A DNA stretch of 64,000 nucleotides, taken from IMG/VR virus record IMGVR_UViG_3300025853_000044, positions 31,368 through 95,367 of that record, one strand, 5' to 3'. Both the position numbers and the translations under genes were made by a program. This document shows positions 44,366 through 52,989 of the stretch, in pieces. The stretch comes from a virus. Each line of letters starts with the position of its first letter. The first letter of the stretch is position 1. The notes under the pieces are model-generated. The model searched no databases. It saw only the letters and a program-made list of their open reading frames with translations, and was not told the origin of the DNA.

Positions 44366-45745
44366 TCATTCCCCTCGCAGGGTGCGATGTGCAAGGGCGT
44401 GAACTTCGTCCCACCCCATGTTCGCCATGTCTTGCGTTGAGGGAATGTCAATGGATGCAACCGACTTTTGAATGGTCGTGCCTGCTCCTGCACCGATGTT
44501 GTCAATGCGCTCGGAAAGAGCCTCAATGGACTTCACGATTTCCGTAAGTGGTGCTCGTGCGTCAAAGGCGGCTTTATCAGCCTCGGATTTAGCAACTTCC
44601 ATCTCGTTGTTGAAGCGAGCGGCAAAGTTGCCTTCAAGGTTGTTTCGGAAGTCTTGTTCCAAAGCGGCGGCTTTGTAAACTTCGTAAGCGGCTTCAAGGT
44701 CTGCATCACTCACATTTTCGGAGTTGAGGTAGCCCTTGGACAATGAGGCTGGCCCCATTGCTCCGGCAGGAGTTTTACCACCGGAAGCGGTGATAGCGTT
44801 GATTGCACCAGTGGAGGGAGAACCGTTCTCCTGTCCTCGGCCACGGACTTGACCACCGAAGTAGTCAGCACCGTCAACAGCGTCGGGGTTGTCAAAGCCA
44901 CCAAGTTGGGCTTTCTCAAGTTGGTCAAAGTGGAGGCGAGCACCATCAGTGTCAACGCCAGCCGACTTGAGGGTGTTTTCCATCCAAGAAAGGTATTCGG
45001 AGGAAATAACATCGGAGTATTCTCCTTTGTCCATGTACATCTTGTCATCGTCTTTCTTTTCGTCTTTCATTTCGTCACCTTCTTCTTTTTCGGGCTTTTT
45101 TTCTTCATCACTACCCTTACCCTTCATGTGTTCACGGAGTTGAGGAGGTAGTTCTCCCTTTTCCATGGCATCCAGTCGGCTTTCAAGTCGTGACATAATT
45201 TCTGTCAAATCACTGTTTTCGTTTGTCATAGTGTTGTCCTCCTTCAAAATGCGGAACTGTGCTTCGGGGTTGATACCCTTTTCACAAATCGTCACCTCAT
45301 GCAACTCCATTTTTGAAATCTCTTGGTAGTCGCCTTTTTCCATGTCGGACTTTCGCACTCGCTTGAATGCTTGCCCTCCAATAGAAAATCCACGAAGGTT
45401 GCCCTTGCGGATTTCAGCGGCTACTTCACGAGCCTTCTCTATATCGTTGCGGAGTTTAACAACAACGAACAGCCCTGTGTCATCCGTTTCGGATTTCCAC
45501 ATGCGTCCGTTGGAATCAATGTACGAGTCAATGACTTCGCCAACTTGAATGTTGGAGTGAGCCAACTGTACATTGCGGTACTTTTCACCCTTCATGAAGC
45601 CATCAAAGGCATCCTTTAGGGCGGAGCGAGTAATGAGGTCGCCTTGCTTATCTACAAGTTCAACTGATGCGTAGCCAGCAACAACCAAATCGTTACCACT
45701 CTTGAGGAGAGTGATACCGTCAGTAGGTCGTTGAATGCTCAGCAT
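44366..45745 (-). CDS. prohead protease fused to scaffold
   Basis: Residues 1-170 are an HK97 gp4-like serine protease: VVAGYASVELVDKQGDLI, catalytic histidine in VQLAHSNI, catalytic serine in RGFSIGG, and LHEVTICEKGINPEA. The remaining 290 residues look like a scaffold: a charged coiled-coil segment (EEKKPEKEEGDEMKDEKK), helical repeats and a C-terminal tail, MANMGWDEVHALAHRTLRGE. The protease-scaffold fusion is a known arrangement; scaffold is digested as the capsid matures. The C-terminal motif recurs in the 113-residue gene at 52242-52583. The start has a poor ribosome-binding site and a TATA-like box upstream. Confidence 0.88.
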   Translation of the reverse strand: MLSIQRPTDGITLLKSGNDLVVAGYASVELVDKQGDLITRSALKDAFDGFMKGEKYRNVQLAHSNIQVGEVIDSYIDSNGRMWKSETDDTGLFVVVKLRNDIEKAREVAAEIRKGNLRGFSIGGQAFKRVRKSDMEKGDYQEISKMELHEVTICEKGINPEAQFRILKEDNTMTNENSDLTEIMSRLESRLDAMEKGELPPQLREHMKGKGSDEEKKPEKEEGDEMKDEKKDDDKMYMDKGEYSDVISSEYLSWMENTLKSAGVDTDGARLHFDQLEKAQLGGFDNPDAVDGADYFGGQVRGRGQENGSPSTGAINAITASGGKTPAGAMGPASLSKGYLNSENVSDADLEAAYEVYKAAALEQDFRNNLEGNFAARFNNEMEVAKSEADKAAFDARAPLTEIVKSIEALSERIDNIGAGAGTTIQKSVASIDIPSTQDMANMGWDEVHALAHRTLRGE

Positions 45746-45767
45746 TGAACTTCCGACTCCCTGTTAT

Positions 45768-45774
45768 GGTATAA
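45768..45774 (-). promoter_or_regulatory. candidate TATA-like element before the protease gene
   Basis: TTATACC on the minus strand lies 23-29 bases upstream of the ATG at 45745, in a 39-base gap that is large for this operon. The spacing fits a leaderless archaeal message, and it could give an internal promoter for protease and capsid. The support is weak. Confidence 0.25.
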
Positions 45775-45784
45775 GAATGGTTCG

Positions 45785-48700
45785 TCAAGTCCGAGACACC
45801 AACGGCTGGTCATTGTCGTAGTCTATAGAGAGTCTTTCACCCTCGTCAGTTTCTACTTGAATGTGATTCAGTCGCTCGGTTTTCTTCTCTTTCTTTTCAT
45901 CAGTAATTTTTTTCTCACCGTCAAAATCCGGTAAGGTTGACTCGTGACGAAGTTGGGTTGGGCCACGGGGCGATTCCTGCGGTGTACCAACATCAATACC
46001 CAGTCCCTTTGGCCCAGTCCATGTCATGCGCTCTTTGCTGATTTTATCCAAGGCTCGTACAATAACTTCCAATGCTTTCTTTGTTTGATTGGGTTTGAGA
46101 AGGCGATTTTCATCATCTTCTTCAAGAATACCCACGCTTTGCTCTTCAGTTCGTTTATCGCTCGGCTTCTTCGGCATTACATCACTTTCAGTTTGTTTAC
46201 TGAGTAATCCTTTTACCATTAGTGGAGCAACCGACGACCAAAACGGCATAAGACTTTCAGCCAGCACCACAGGGTAATCGGTCTTGGTCAAATCACCCAT
46301 CGTGCTTTTTGGTGAATGCACACACCACACATCGCCTATTTCTTCCATGTTGTACACTACTGTGTCAACTCCCTTCAACACGATTTGAATCTGTGAGTCC
46401 GAGATTTCAATATCGTGAGGAATAAGAATTGGTGCGAATGCTTTGGTCATGAGGTCAAGAGATTCTGTGCTGGCCGCACCCTCTCCTTCACCCTCCCCTT
46501 CCAACTCCTTGACTTGTACATTGTACACAGGGCGGTTTTTGCGGTTTTTCTTGGAAATACCCGTGATGGATGCACGAACAATGTCGCCAACCTTGAACAC
46601 CATACGCTGGTTATGAGCCGTACCCACATCCATGTAATGTTCACCATCATGCTCCACAGCCCTGTTTCCAAGCCCCTCAATCTCAAGGATAGGGCCAGCA
46701 CCCAACTGATAGGTGTACGGGCCTTTGCCACGACGGTCAAGGATGATGAAGTTGAAGTCTCGGCTGTCACGGTAAACAATCCACTTTGGATGTCGTCGCT
46801 CTCCACGCATGTAGGTGGATTTGTTGTCTCGCAACAAAATGTTGTCGTGGTCGTCTTTGAGGTTCTTTACAGCGTCGGCCAGTCCCTCATCGTCTGTCAT
46901 ACGAGTATCGTGTGGGCCGGGTACAATCACAGGCTCTTGACTGTCAAACTGTGAGCGTAGAATTTTCAACCGCTCAAACAACTGCATTTCACCCACATTG
47001 GTATCGTCGTAATTGATAATGTCAATGATGTTCAACTCTTCTTCACCAAGAATAGCGTCCAGCGTATAGTTCTTGTCGTTCATTTTTTCAAGAGCCTCTT
47101 TCGTGGCTTTGCGTAGCCCCTTCTTACGACCGTTTTCATCATACGCCGTAATCTCGTCATCACTGCGTACAATGATAATTCGCTTCCCATCATACCACTT
47201 ACTTACAACCCACGAGCCGCTGAAACCACGAAGGTGTTCAAGGTCGGCCAAATCAAAAATGCGGTGCATAGGGCGAACAGCAGGACTCCATTTCGCATCG
47301 TCGCTCTTGCTCAACAACACATCCGGGTCAAGTAGAGAGGTGATGAGTTCGGTCATCTCACTTGCCGCTACCGTAGTTGGAATCTCGCTTGCTGTTTCTG
47401 CTGTCTCCATGTTCATGCTTTGGTGAGGATTGTCGGGGTACTGAGGTGGTGGTGCATTTGCATAGACTTGTTGCGCTACTTCTTTTCCGTGAATCATAGC
47501 GGTCAAATCCTCCGGCACAGAATGATACAACCCTGTGCCTACATTTGAACCGATGTGAATTGTACCGTCGTCGCCAAACTCAGCACCAAGTGTAGGTGTT
47601 GCTTCATACCCATGGTGCCACGCACCGCTGTCAAAGTTATCCGTCAACCCTGCGTGTGCGGGCGAAGGAATACCCAGTGGATACTGAGACATGCCTGCTG
47701 TTTCAGGAATTTCCAAGTCGGGTGTGAAGACACCTTCCTCTTCTTCAAGTACACGAGGGTCAAAGTGAATAATCGTGTCAAGGTGATTCTTGGTGTCGTT
47801 TGTTTTACGGGATTTTGATTGACTACCAAAGCCCTTTGCACCGTGAATATCACCTTTGACGGCACCAATACCAGCGGCTTTCATTGAGTCTTTGAATTGC
47901 TGTGGGTTAAGTTTCATACCCATGGCTCGTGGAATACCGTGAGAAAGATGTCCACCCCATGCTTTTATGTCAGTTTGTTGTGCAAAGTGGTTAATGGCTT
48001 GATGATACCCGTTTTCTCGTGCGTGGCGATAGAACGCCTCATGGTCGTCCAACTCCTCTTCGGGCTTGTTCATCATCTCTTCGTCGGTGAAATGATTGAG
48101 GTCAAGCCCGTCAATGTTCGGGATTTTACCACTGAGAAGAATGTTCTTAATTGTAGAAACTTGTAACGGCGCACCTCTTTCACCCACCATATCAATGAGT
48201 TCTTGGGCTTTCACTTTTGCAACAGGAGTTCGTTGGATTCCAAGTTTGTCCAACAGTTTGTCAGCATTTTCATCACCCTCAACCATTATACCGTCTGTGG
48301 ACAAATGATTAGCGATAGTAGCGTGGAATGGATTTTGTGCCGCAGGGTCGGTGTCTCGTACAGAAGCCTGTAATCCATAATTGGTTGAAGAAACACCGTG
48401 TACACTGTGAGGAACAGACACAATGTAGCGTTGAGCGTCACGCATCAGTTGATGGGTGTTTGCGATAAACTTCTCCGGCTCGTCGGGATTGAAAGCATCG
48501 GGGTCATGCTCAAGGTATTTTGGTAGAAGAACATCTCGTGCAACCTCAGCAATGGTTTGTCGGTGGCCACCAAACAATTGCTCCATACGAGTGGCATCAA
48601 GTTTCCACATTGTGTTTTTACTCTTCTTTTGTGTGCTTTGCTGTACCTTTTCCAATTGTTGAGTCGTATCGTTGATTTCAGCCATCAACGGTTGCAATTC

Positions 48701-51571
48701 TTCAATGGGTGCGCCAGTGGTTTGCTTTTCAGTCAACTCTTGATTTAATTCTTCAAGCATTGTTGTGAGTTCGGATTCTTGTTGCGAAGCGGGTAACATA
48801 CCGCCGAATTGAAGCAAACGAGAAACGGCATCCTTTTCGTCAGCCGCCATTGTGGTTTTTGTTTTCTGTGTCTTTTTCTTCGCTTGCAGTTCCTCAGTCA
48901 TGGTTTCCGTCATGCTTTGAAGAGAAGAAAGCAACTTCTGTTCATCAAACTCACCAAGACCTCGGCCCAACAAAGCAGTGTTTAATTCGGGATGCTTATC
49001 TGTAACGACACCGGGTGCCATCGGGAGAGTGTTTCTACCGTGCATAAGGTACTCAAGAATCTCCTTTGGGTCTTGTGTACCCAGTATTTTTGACGCTTGA
49101 GTAATGGCCGTCATAGCGTGATTCATATCGGGATTGGTCAACACTTGATTCTTCAACGCATTGAACGAAAAGCCACTACCACCGCCCCATCGCATAAAAT
49201 CAATGAAGTGTTCTTTGCTCTCCCCACCACTGAATGCCTCATCTCCACGAAGGAAGTCTTGAACTTTCATCAGTGATTTTTGTGCTGGTTGATGAGGGTG
49301 ATTCATACGCCCGCCAAGCGTTTCAAGGAAGTGAGCCAGTTGTGCGTTCTTGTGCATATTGCTGTCCGAAGGAGATGCGCCGTAGGATGTGAAGGCACCC
49401 ACATGATAGGTGGGAATAATTGTGTGTGGATATGTCAACGGTTTGAGATGGGTGCCAAACCTGTCCTTACGCTCTTTGTCCGTCATGTGGCGAATCGTGT
49501 ATTCGTAATCGGGGTTGAGTGTCGTTTTGTGTTCTGTGTAGTTGTTCTTGCCGGTTGAACCGTCCCGGTACGCTCGTTTTTTGGAATGCCCTACGGGAGA
49601 AAGCAAGTTTTGTAGCAACTCTTTTTGGTTGAAGTATGAAAAGCCCTTACCAGTAGAAACAAATTGCTGTGTGCTTGTGTTTACCTTTTTCATTTTTTCG
49701 CCAAACTCACCAATCAACTTTGTTTTTAATGGCATGAAGTGATGAGCGAGCGTTGTGTTATCGGGATTGGCATTGATGTAATTTGCACCAGCATCGCTTA
49801 GTTCTGTGAATGGCGAAAGACCGTCCTCATCAGCATGTGTGGCGTGAAGGATGTCATGGTAAGTTGCAAGCGTTATACCTGCTCCGCCCGTTTTTGCAAA
49901 GGCTGAGTCCCAAAAGCGACCGGGGCCGTAAGTGAAACCGTCACTGTGGTTTCGCCAGTAATTCGGTTTTTCCTCTGTTGGATGAGGGCCGTGTGGGGAA
50001 GTAAAAAAGGCCCGATGATTGCGAGCATCCTTGATACCAGCATGAAGTGAAGAGTTCGCCTTAGCCATGGATTCAATGTCGTCAATCAAGTCAGCGTTGA
50101 CAATTGGTTCTTCCAATTTACCGTGAATTGGATGGTCGGTCATCAACTCCCGTGTCTTAGGGTCGTAGCCAGCCAAATAAAGCAAATCAGCCTTGCTCAT
50201 TCGCACATCGTCAAGACTTCGCTTTCTTCCCTTTACTTTGAAGTGGCTTGCCATTGCATCTTTCATTTCGTCTTGGTCAAGTTCTCTCATTGGGTTCTTG
50301 TCCACATAAAGGCGTGGTAGAAACTTGTGATGCCCCGATATACCGTAGTTGTCTCGGATGCGTTCAAGAATAATTTCTGAGAGTGAATGACCATCAAATT
50401 CATCCATAGGCTCGTGAGCAAATCTACCCATAGCCTGTTGCAAAAACATGTTGCTTTCACCAGCAATGTAGTCGTTGTCATTGTTTTCTTGATGGTAGTG
50501 TGCATTTCGCCCCATATGTGTCATTGGACGCATAGCCCAATTCATTTCGGGAGTCATACGCATGAGGGCGTTGTATTTGAGGCGAGCAGAAGGAAACTTT
50601 TGTCCGTTAGGTAGCGAAATCAAATCATGGTCGTCAAGACCCTTTTCACCGATATGCTCCATGATGGCTGTGCGTTCTTCGGGGTCAAACCATTCAAGGC
50701 CAAGCATGTAGCCAAGGTGCCCAAGCCGTGTTGGGTGTTCTTCATACTTGTCGCTGAGCATCATGTTGCTATCGTCATCAGCCTCCCACATGGCCGCTCG
50801 GTCAGCAAAGTGTTCTTTGCGAAGTTGCTCTTTCATCTCAGCGTTGTCCATACCTTCAGCCAGTAATTCCTCTTGACGATTCTTGTTCCGCTTTAACCAA
50901 CGGAAATAATCTCGCTCGTAGAGGTCATGCTGGTGATGAAGAAGTGTGCCGTTTGGACGGGTATCACCAAGAATGTTTACCTTCTTTCCTCCTTTTTGCT
51001 GAAACCCACCGACAAGAGGATGGTCTTTACCGAGAGTATCAAAGAATTGCTTTTCCATTTCCTTCTCGGCTTCACCATGCCCACCCAGTGCCCAACTTCG
51101 TAGCATCTCTACATAGGCAGGCATCCCCGACACTGCGTTGGTACGAAGAAGCGGGTGGTTGACTTCGTGAAACGGGAAGTGGTGCCGCTGGTATGGATGT
51201 GTGCCGTCCTTTGGTTGGTAGTACGGCCACATTGCATGGCCGTGCTTTTTGTTTACAGGTGATTGAAGCCCGTCTTTCCATACATGGTTGGTCGGCTCGC
51301 CATGTGAGTGTTGAAGAGCGAACAAGTAGCCCATACCTTCGGGATATTTGTAATCGGTTTCACCGACTTTTACTGCATCTTTTTCTGCTTGTTCTTTATT
51401 CTTGTAAATCATCTCAGCCGTGGCTTTGAGAGATTTGAACAACGGTTCGCTTGGAGTCGTGTCAAGTGCTTCGTAGGCAAGAATGTATTCAGCCGCCGAA
51501 TAAACAAGGTCAAGACCATCATCCAGTGATTTAAGCAGTTGGTTGCTACACACAAAGAAATGGTCGTTCAC
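45785..51571 (-). CDS. 1928-residue head-module protein with degenerate DNA ligase-like domain
   Basis: A very large protein between portal and protease genes. Residues 1-1400 are rich in His, Met, Asp and Glu, with no family I recognise; a coiled coil lies near 900-990 (MTETMTEELQAKKKTQKTKT, LTTMLEELNQELTEKQ). Residues about 1430-1740 follow the layout of ATP-dependent DNA ligases: WVVSKWYDGKRIIIV (motif I region), TLDAILG (III), IIDIINYD (IIIa), DNILLRDNKSTYMRG (IV), PKWIVYRD (V), then an OB-like VGDIVRASITGISK. The expected nucleophilic lysine of KxDG is tryptophan (1459), and motif III and IV acidic residues are also replaced, so it is probably not an active ligase. The GTG start has GGTGAT just upstream. 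Confidence 0.6.
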   Translation of the reverse strand: MNDHFFVCSNQLLKSLDDGLDLVYSAAEYILAYEALDTTPSEPLFKSLKATAEMIYKNKEQAEKDAVKVGETDYKYPEGMGYLFALQHSHGEPTNHVWKDGLQSPVNKKHGHAMWPYYQPKDGTHPYQRHHFPFHEVNHPLLRTNAVSGMPAYVEMLRSWALGGHGEAEKEMEKQFFDTLGKDHPLVGGFQQKGGKKVNILGDTRPNGTLLHHQHDLYERDYFRWLKRNKNRQEELLAEGMDNAEMKEQLRKEHFADRAAMWEADDDSNMMLSDKYEEHPTRLGHLGYMLGLEWFDPEERTAIMEHIGEKGLDDHDLISLPNGQKFPSARLKYNALMRMTPEMNWAMRPMTHMGRNAHYHQENNDNDYIAGESNMFLQQAMGRFAHEPMDEFDGHSLSEIILERIRDNYGISGHHKFLPRLYVDKNPMRELDQDEMKDAMASHFKVKGRKRSLDDVRMSKADLLYLAGYDPKTRELMTDHPIHGKLEEPIVNADLIDDIESMAKANSSLHAGIKDARNHRAFFTSPHGPHPTEEKPNYWRNHSDGFTYGPGRFWDSAFAKTGGAGITLATYHDILHATHADEDGLSPFTELSDAGANYINANPDNTTLAHHFMPLKTKLIGEFGEKMKKVNTSTQQFVSTGKGFSYFNQKELLQNLLSPVGHSKKRAYRDGSTGKNNYTEHKTTLNPDYEYTIRHMTDKERKDRFGTHLKPLTYPHTIIPTYHVGAFTSYGASPSDSNMHKNAQLAHFLETLGGRMNHPHQPAQKSLMKVQDFLRGDEAFSGGESKEHFIDFMRWGGGSGFSFNALKNQVLTNPDMNHAMTAITQASKILGTQDPKEILEYLMHGRNTLPMAPGVVTDKHPELNTALLGRGLGEFDEQKLLSSLQSMTETMTEELQAKKKTQKTKTTMAADEKDAVSRLLQFGGMLPASQQESELTTMLEELNQELTEKQTTGAPIEELQPLMAEINDTTQQLEKVQQSTQKKSKNTMWKLDATRMEQLFGGHRQTIAEVARDVLLPKYLEHDPDAFNPDEPEKFIANTHQLMRDAQRYIVSVPHSVHGVSSTNYGLQASVRDTDPAAQNPFHATIANHLSTDGIMVEGDENADKLLDKLGIQRTPVAKVKAQELIDMVGERGAPLQVSTIKNILLSGKIPNIDGLDLNHFTDEEMMNKPEEELDDHEAFYRHARENGYHQAINHFAQQTDIKAWGGHLSHGIPRAMGMKLNPQQFKDSMKAAGIGAVKGDIHGAKGFGSQSKSRKTNDTKNHLDTIIHFDPRVLEEEEGVFTPDLEIPETAGMSQYPLGIPSPAHAGLTDNFDSGAWHHGYEATPTLGAEFGDDGTIHIGSNVGTGLYHSVPEDLTAMIHGKEVAQQVYANAPPPQYPDNPHQSMNMETAETASEIPTTVAASEMTELITSLLDPDVLLSKSDDAKWSPAVRPMHRIFDLADLEHLRGFSGSWVVSKWYDGKRIIIVRSDDEITAYDENGRKKGLRKATKEALEKMNDKNYTLDAILGEEELNIIDIINYDDTNVGEMQLFERLKILRSQFDSQEPVIVPGPHDTRMTDDEGLADAVKNLKDDHDNILLRDNKSTYMRGERRHPKWIVYRDSRDFNFIILDRRGKGPYTYQLGAGPILEIEGLGNRAVEHDGEHYMDVGTAHNQRMVFKVGDIVRASITGISKKNRKNRPVYNVQVKELEGEGEGEGAASTESLDLMTKAFAPILIPHDIEISDSQIQIVLKGVDTVVYNMEEIGDVWCVHSPKSTMGDLTKTDYPVVLAESLMPFWSSVAPLMVKGLLSKQTESDVMPKKPSDKRTEEQSVGILEEDDENRLLKPNQTKKALEVIVRALDKISKERMTWTGPKGLGIDVGTPQESPRGPTQLRHESTLPDFDGEKKITDEKKEKKTERLNHIQVETDEGERLSIDYDNDQPLVSRT

Positions 51572-51583
51572 GCTATCACCGCC

Positions 51584-51730
51584 CTATTGGAGCGGTACAA
51601 ATTGTGGACAAGCGTGCAAATCCATTCCGCCATGTTGCGGCAATTGACATCCTGTGCGTTCAACGCCTCCACACAGACCACAAATAACTGGTGCACCGCT
51701 TTCACGCATTGCCGCTTTTGGGTTAGGCAT
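51584..51730 (-). CDS. 48-residue zinc-finger protein
   Basis: A short frame fills the gap between two larger genes. Its ATG overlaps the preceding stop (TGATG) and it ends with TAG twelve bases before the 1928-residue gene. The product has CGLC, then a cysteine in RTGCQLP, a histidine pair (QHGG, DLHAC) and a fourth cysteine, so it is a plausible single zinc finger. The tight start-stop coupling, identical to that of its neighbours, and the well-ordered cysteines argue that it is real in spite of its size. Confidence 0.65.
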   Translation of the reverse strand: MPNPKAAMRESGAPVICGLCGGVERTGCQLPQHGGMDLHACPQFVPLQ

Positions 51731-52245
51731 CAACGCCCACCCGCCGTGTCTTCTCGCTCAGCCCCTCGTCCCTCATGAGGATTCATACGAGAGCCGAGGC
51801 GTTGAGTGTCAATGGCTTCTTTGGGCTTCTTTTTCTTGGGAGCATCCTCAGTCTCAATGGTGCGTCCGTTAGTGGTAAAGTAACCACTTTTGGTTTGTCC
51901 ACCCGATTCAGCGTGGAAAGAAGGATTGACATCGGTGATTTTCTCAGCCTTGAAGCCCGGTTCGGCTTTGGCCATTTTACCATGAGACTTGTTGCATTGT
52001 GCCTTTTGCTTTTCCGAGCATTCCGAATACTTCTTACCGAAGTTCTTCATACAGTATTTATCTTTGGTAGCCATGTCAGCCTTAGCCATTTTGCCACCGC
52101 AACCCATTTTCATACATTGGCCCATTTTGTTGAGTTTACCACCTTTACACTTTGGACAATCTTCACCTTTTAGCAATTCGTCAATTCGTTGTTCAAGTTC
52201 AATGGCCTTTGTCAAATATCCGTTTTCTACTGGTCGTGGTTTCAT
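51730..52245 (-). CDS. cysteine-rich basic protein of the head module
   Basis: The 171-residue protein begins MKPRPVENGYLTKAIELEQR, an N-terminal helix, followed by a zinc-type cluster (CPKC, QCMKMGC) and a second cysteine-rich stretch (YCMKNFGKKYSECSEKQKAQ, then CNKSHGK). The C-terminal half is polar and lysine-rich. I chose the ATG at 52245 because AAGGAGG lies seven bases upstream and the start overlaps the previous stop (ATGA); an in-frame ATG 16 codons upstream lies inside the previous gene. Function is unknown. Confidence 0.6.
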   Translation of the reverse strand: MKPRPVENGYLTKAIELEQRIDELLKGEDCPKCKGGKLNKMGQCMKMGCGGKMAKADMATKDKYCMKNFGKKYSECSEKQKAQCNKSHGKMAKAEPGFKAEKITDVNPSFHAESGGQTKSGYFTTNGRTIETEDAPKKKKPKEAIDTQRLGSRMNPHEGRGAEREDTAGGR

Positions 52246-52583
52246 TGTACACCCTCCTTTGCACCTAAAGCCAATTCGTGAATGTCTTCCCACGACATGG
52301 CATGAATGTCCTCATTACTCATTGTGCCTATTTCGGGTGAACTCTTGAGAAGAGCACCACCTTCAAGAGCCATATCTCCCCGGAAAGGGTCAACTTGTAA
52401 GTCATTTGTGAAAGGAGTAGAGACATTGACAAGTCCCATTTTACGAAGAAGTTGTTGTGGGTTGTTGATGAGTCTTTTGAGAGCATCATTTTCAGCCTTA
52501 AGAATTGAAAGATTGGAATCCATAGACTCCATCTTATTGATGAGAACACCAATCAATTGTTCAGCATCGGATGATTCACTCAT
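52242..52583 (-). CDS. small coiled-coil protein, scaffold candidate
   Basis: The 113-residue protein has an N-terminal coiled coil (LINKMESMDSNLSILKAEND, ALKRLINNPQQLL), a short central part, and a C-terminal MSNEDIHAMSWEDIHELALG followed by AKEGVQ. That tail matches the C-terminus of the protease-scaffold protein (pattern D-[IM]-x-x-M-x-W-[DE]-[DE]-[VI]-H-x-L-A). Coiled coil plus shared tail suggests a second scaffold or a capsid-docking protein. It lies between portal and protease genes. No database family is recognised. Confidence 0.55.
   Translation of the reverse strand: MSESSDAEQLIGVLINKMESMDSNLSILKAENDALKRLINNPQQLLRKMGLVNVSTPFTNDLQVDPFRGDMALEGGALLKSSPEIGTMSNEDIHAMSWEDIHELALGAKEGVQ
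52253..52259 (-). promoter_or_regulatory. ribosome-binding site deciding the 52245 start
   Basis: AAGGAGG on the minus strand, seven bases before the ATG at 52245, lies inside the end of the previous gene. It selects this start over the upstream in-frame ATG. Confidence 0.6.
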
Positions 52584-52592
52584 TTAATCACC

Positions 52593-52943
52593 TCAAAGAC
52601 GACGACCGTAGGAACCTGCGCTTCGTTTGTACTGTGGGCTGTGGCGGGAGGAAGACATAAAGCCGAGTCGCTGTCCTTCAATGGCGGGCTTAGATGCTTC
52701 TTGTGGTTGCATTTTCAACACAGGGACACCGCCAGCAAAAATATCCCGTGGGCCTTGTGGGGTCACCACATCGGATTTAGCAATCTCTTGGTGCAAATCA
52801 TCAGCCAAAAAATCGCTGAGTTTTTGTACTTCACTAAGGTGTTGCTTGGCCATTTGACCATCTCCACTTTCAAGAGCAGAAATAAATGATTTCTGTGCTT
52901 GTTCCATTTTTCGGGCCATCGGGTGCATTTTCAATAAGTCCAT
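52593..52943 (-). CDS. small helical head-module protein
   Basis: About 116 residues from the ATG at 52943 (MDLLKMHPMARKMEQ). Residues 10-60 are amphipathic helix (AQKSFISALESGDGQMAKQH, LSEVQKLSDFLADDLHQEI) and the C-terminus is basic and Ser/Tyr-rich (FMSSSRHSPQYKRSAGSYGR). An open extension upstream reaches into the portal gene, but AGGGAT before 52943 and the lack of overlap favour the shorter form. Position after the portal suits a head chaperone or minor head protein; this is not proven. Confidence 0.5.
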   Translation of the reverse strand: MDLLKMHPMARKMEQAQKSFISALESGDGQMAKQHLSEVQKLSDFLADDLHQEIAKSDVVTPQGPRDIFAGGVPVLKMQPQEASKPAIEGQRLGFMSSSRHSPQYKRSAGSYGRRL

Positions 52944-52989
52944 GTTAATCCCTGCTATGTTCGCCTCATGCCTTTCGTCTTTAAGAGCA

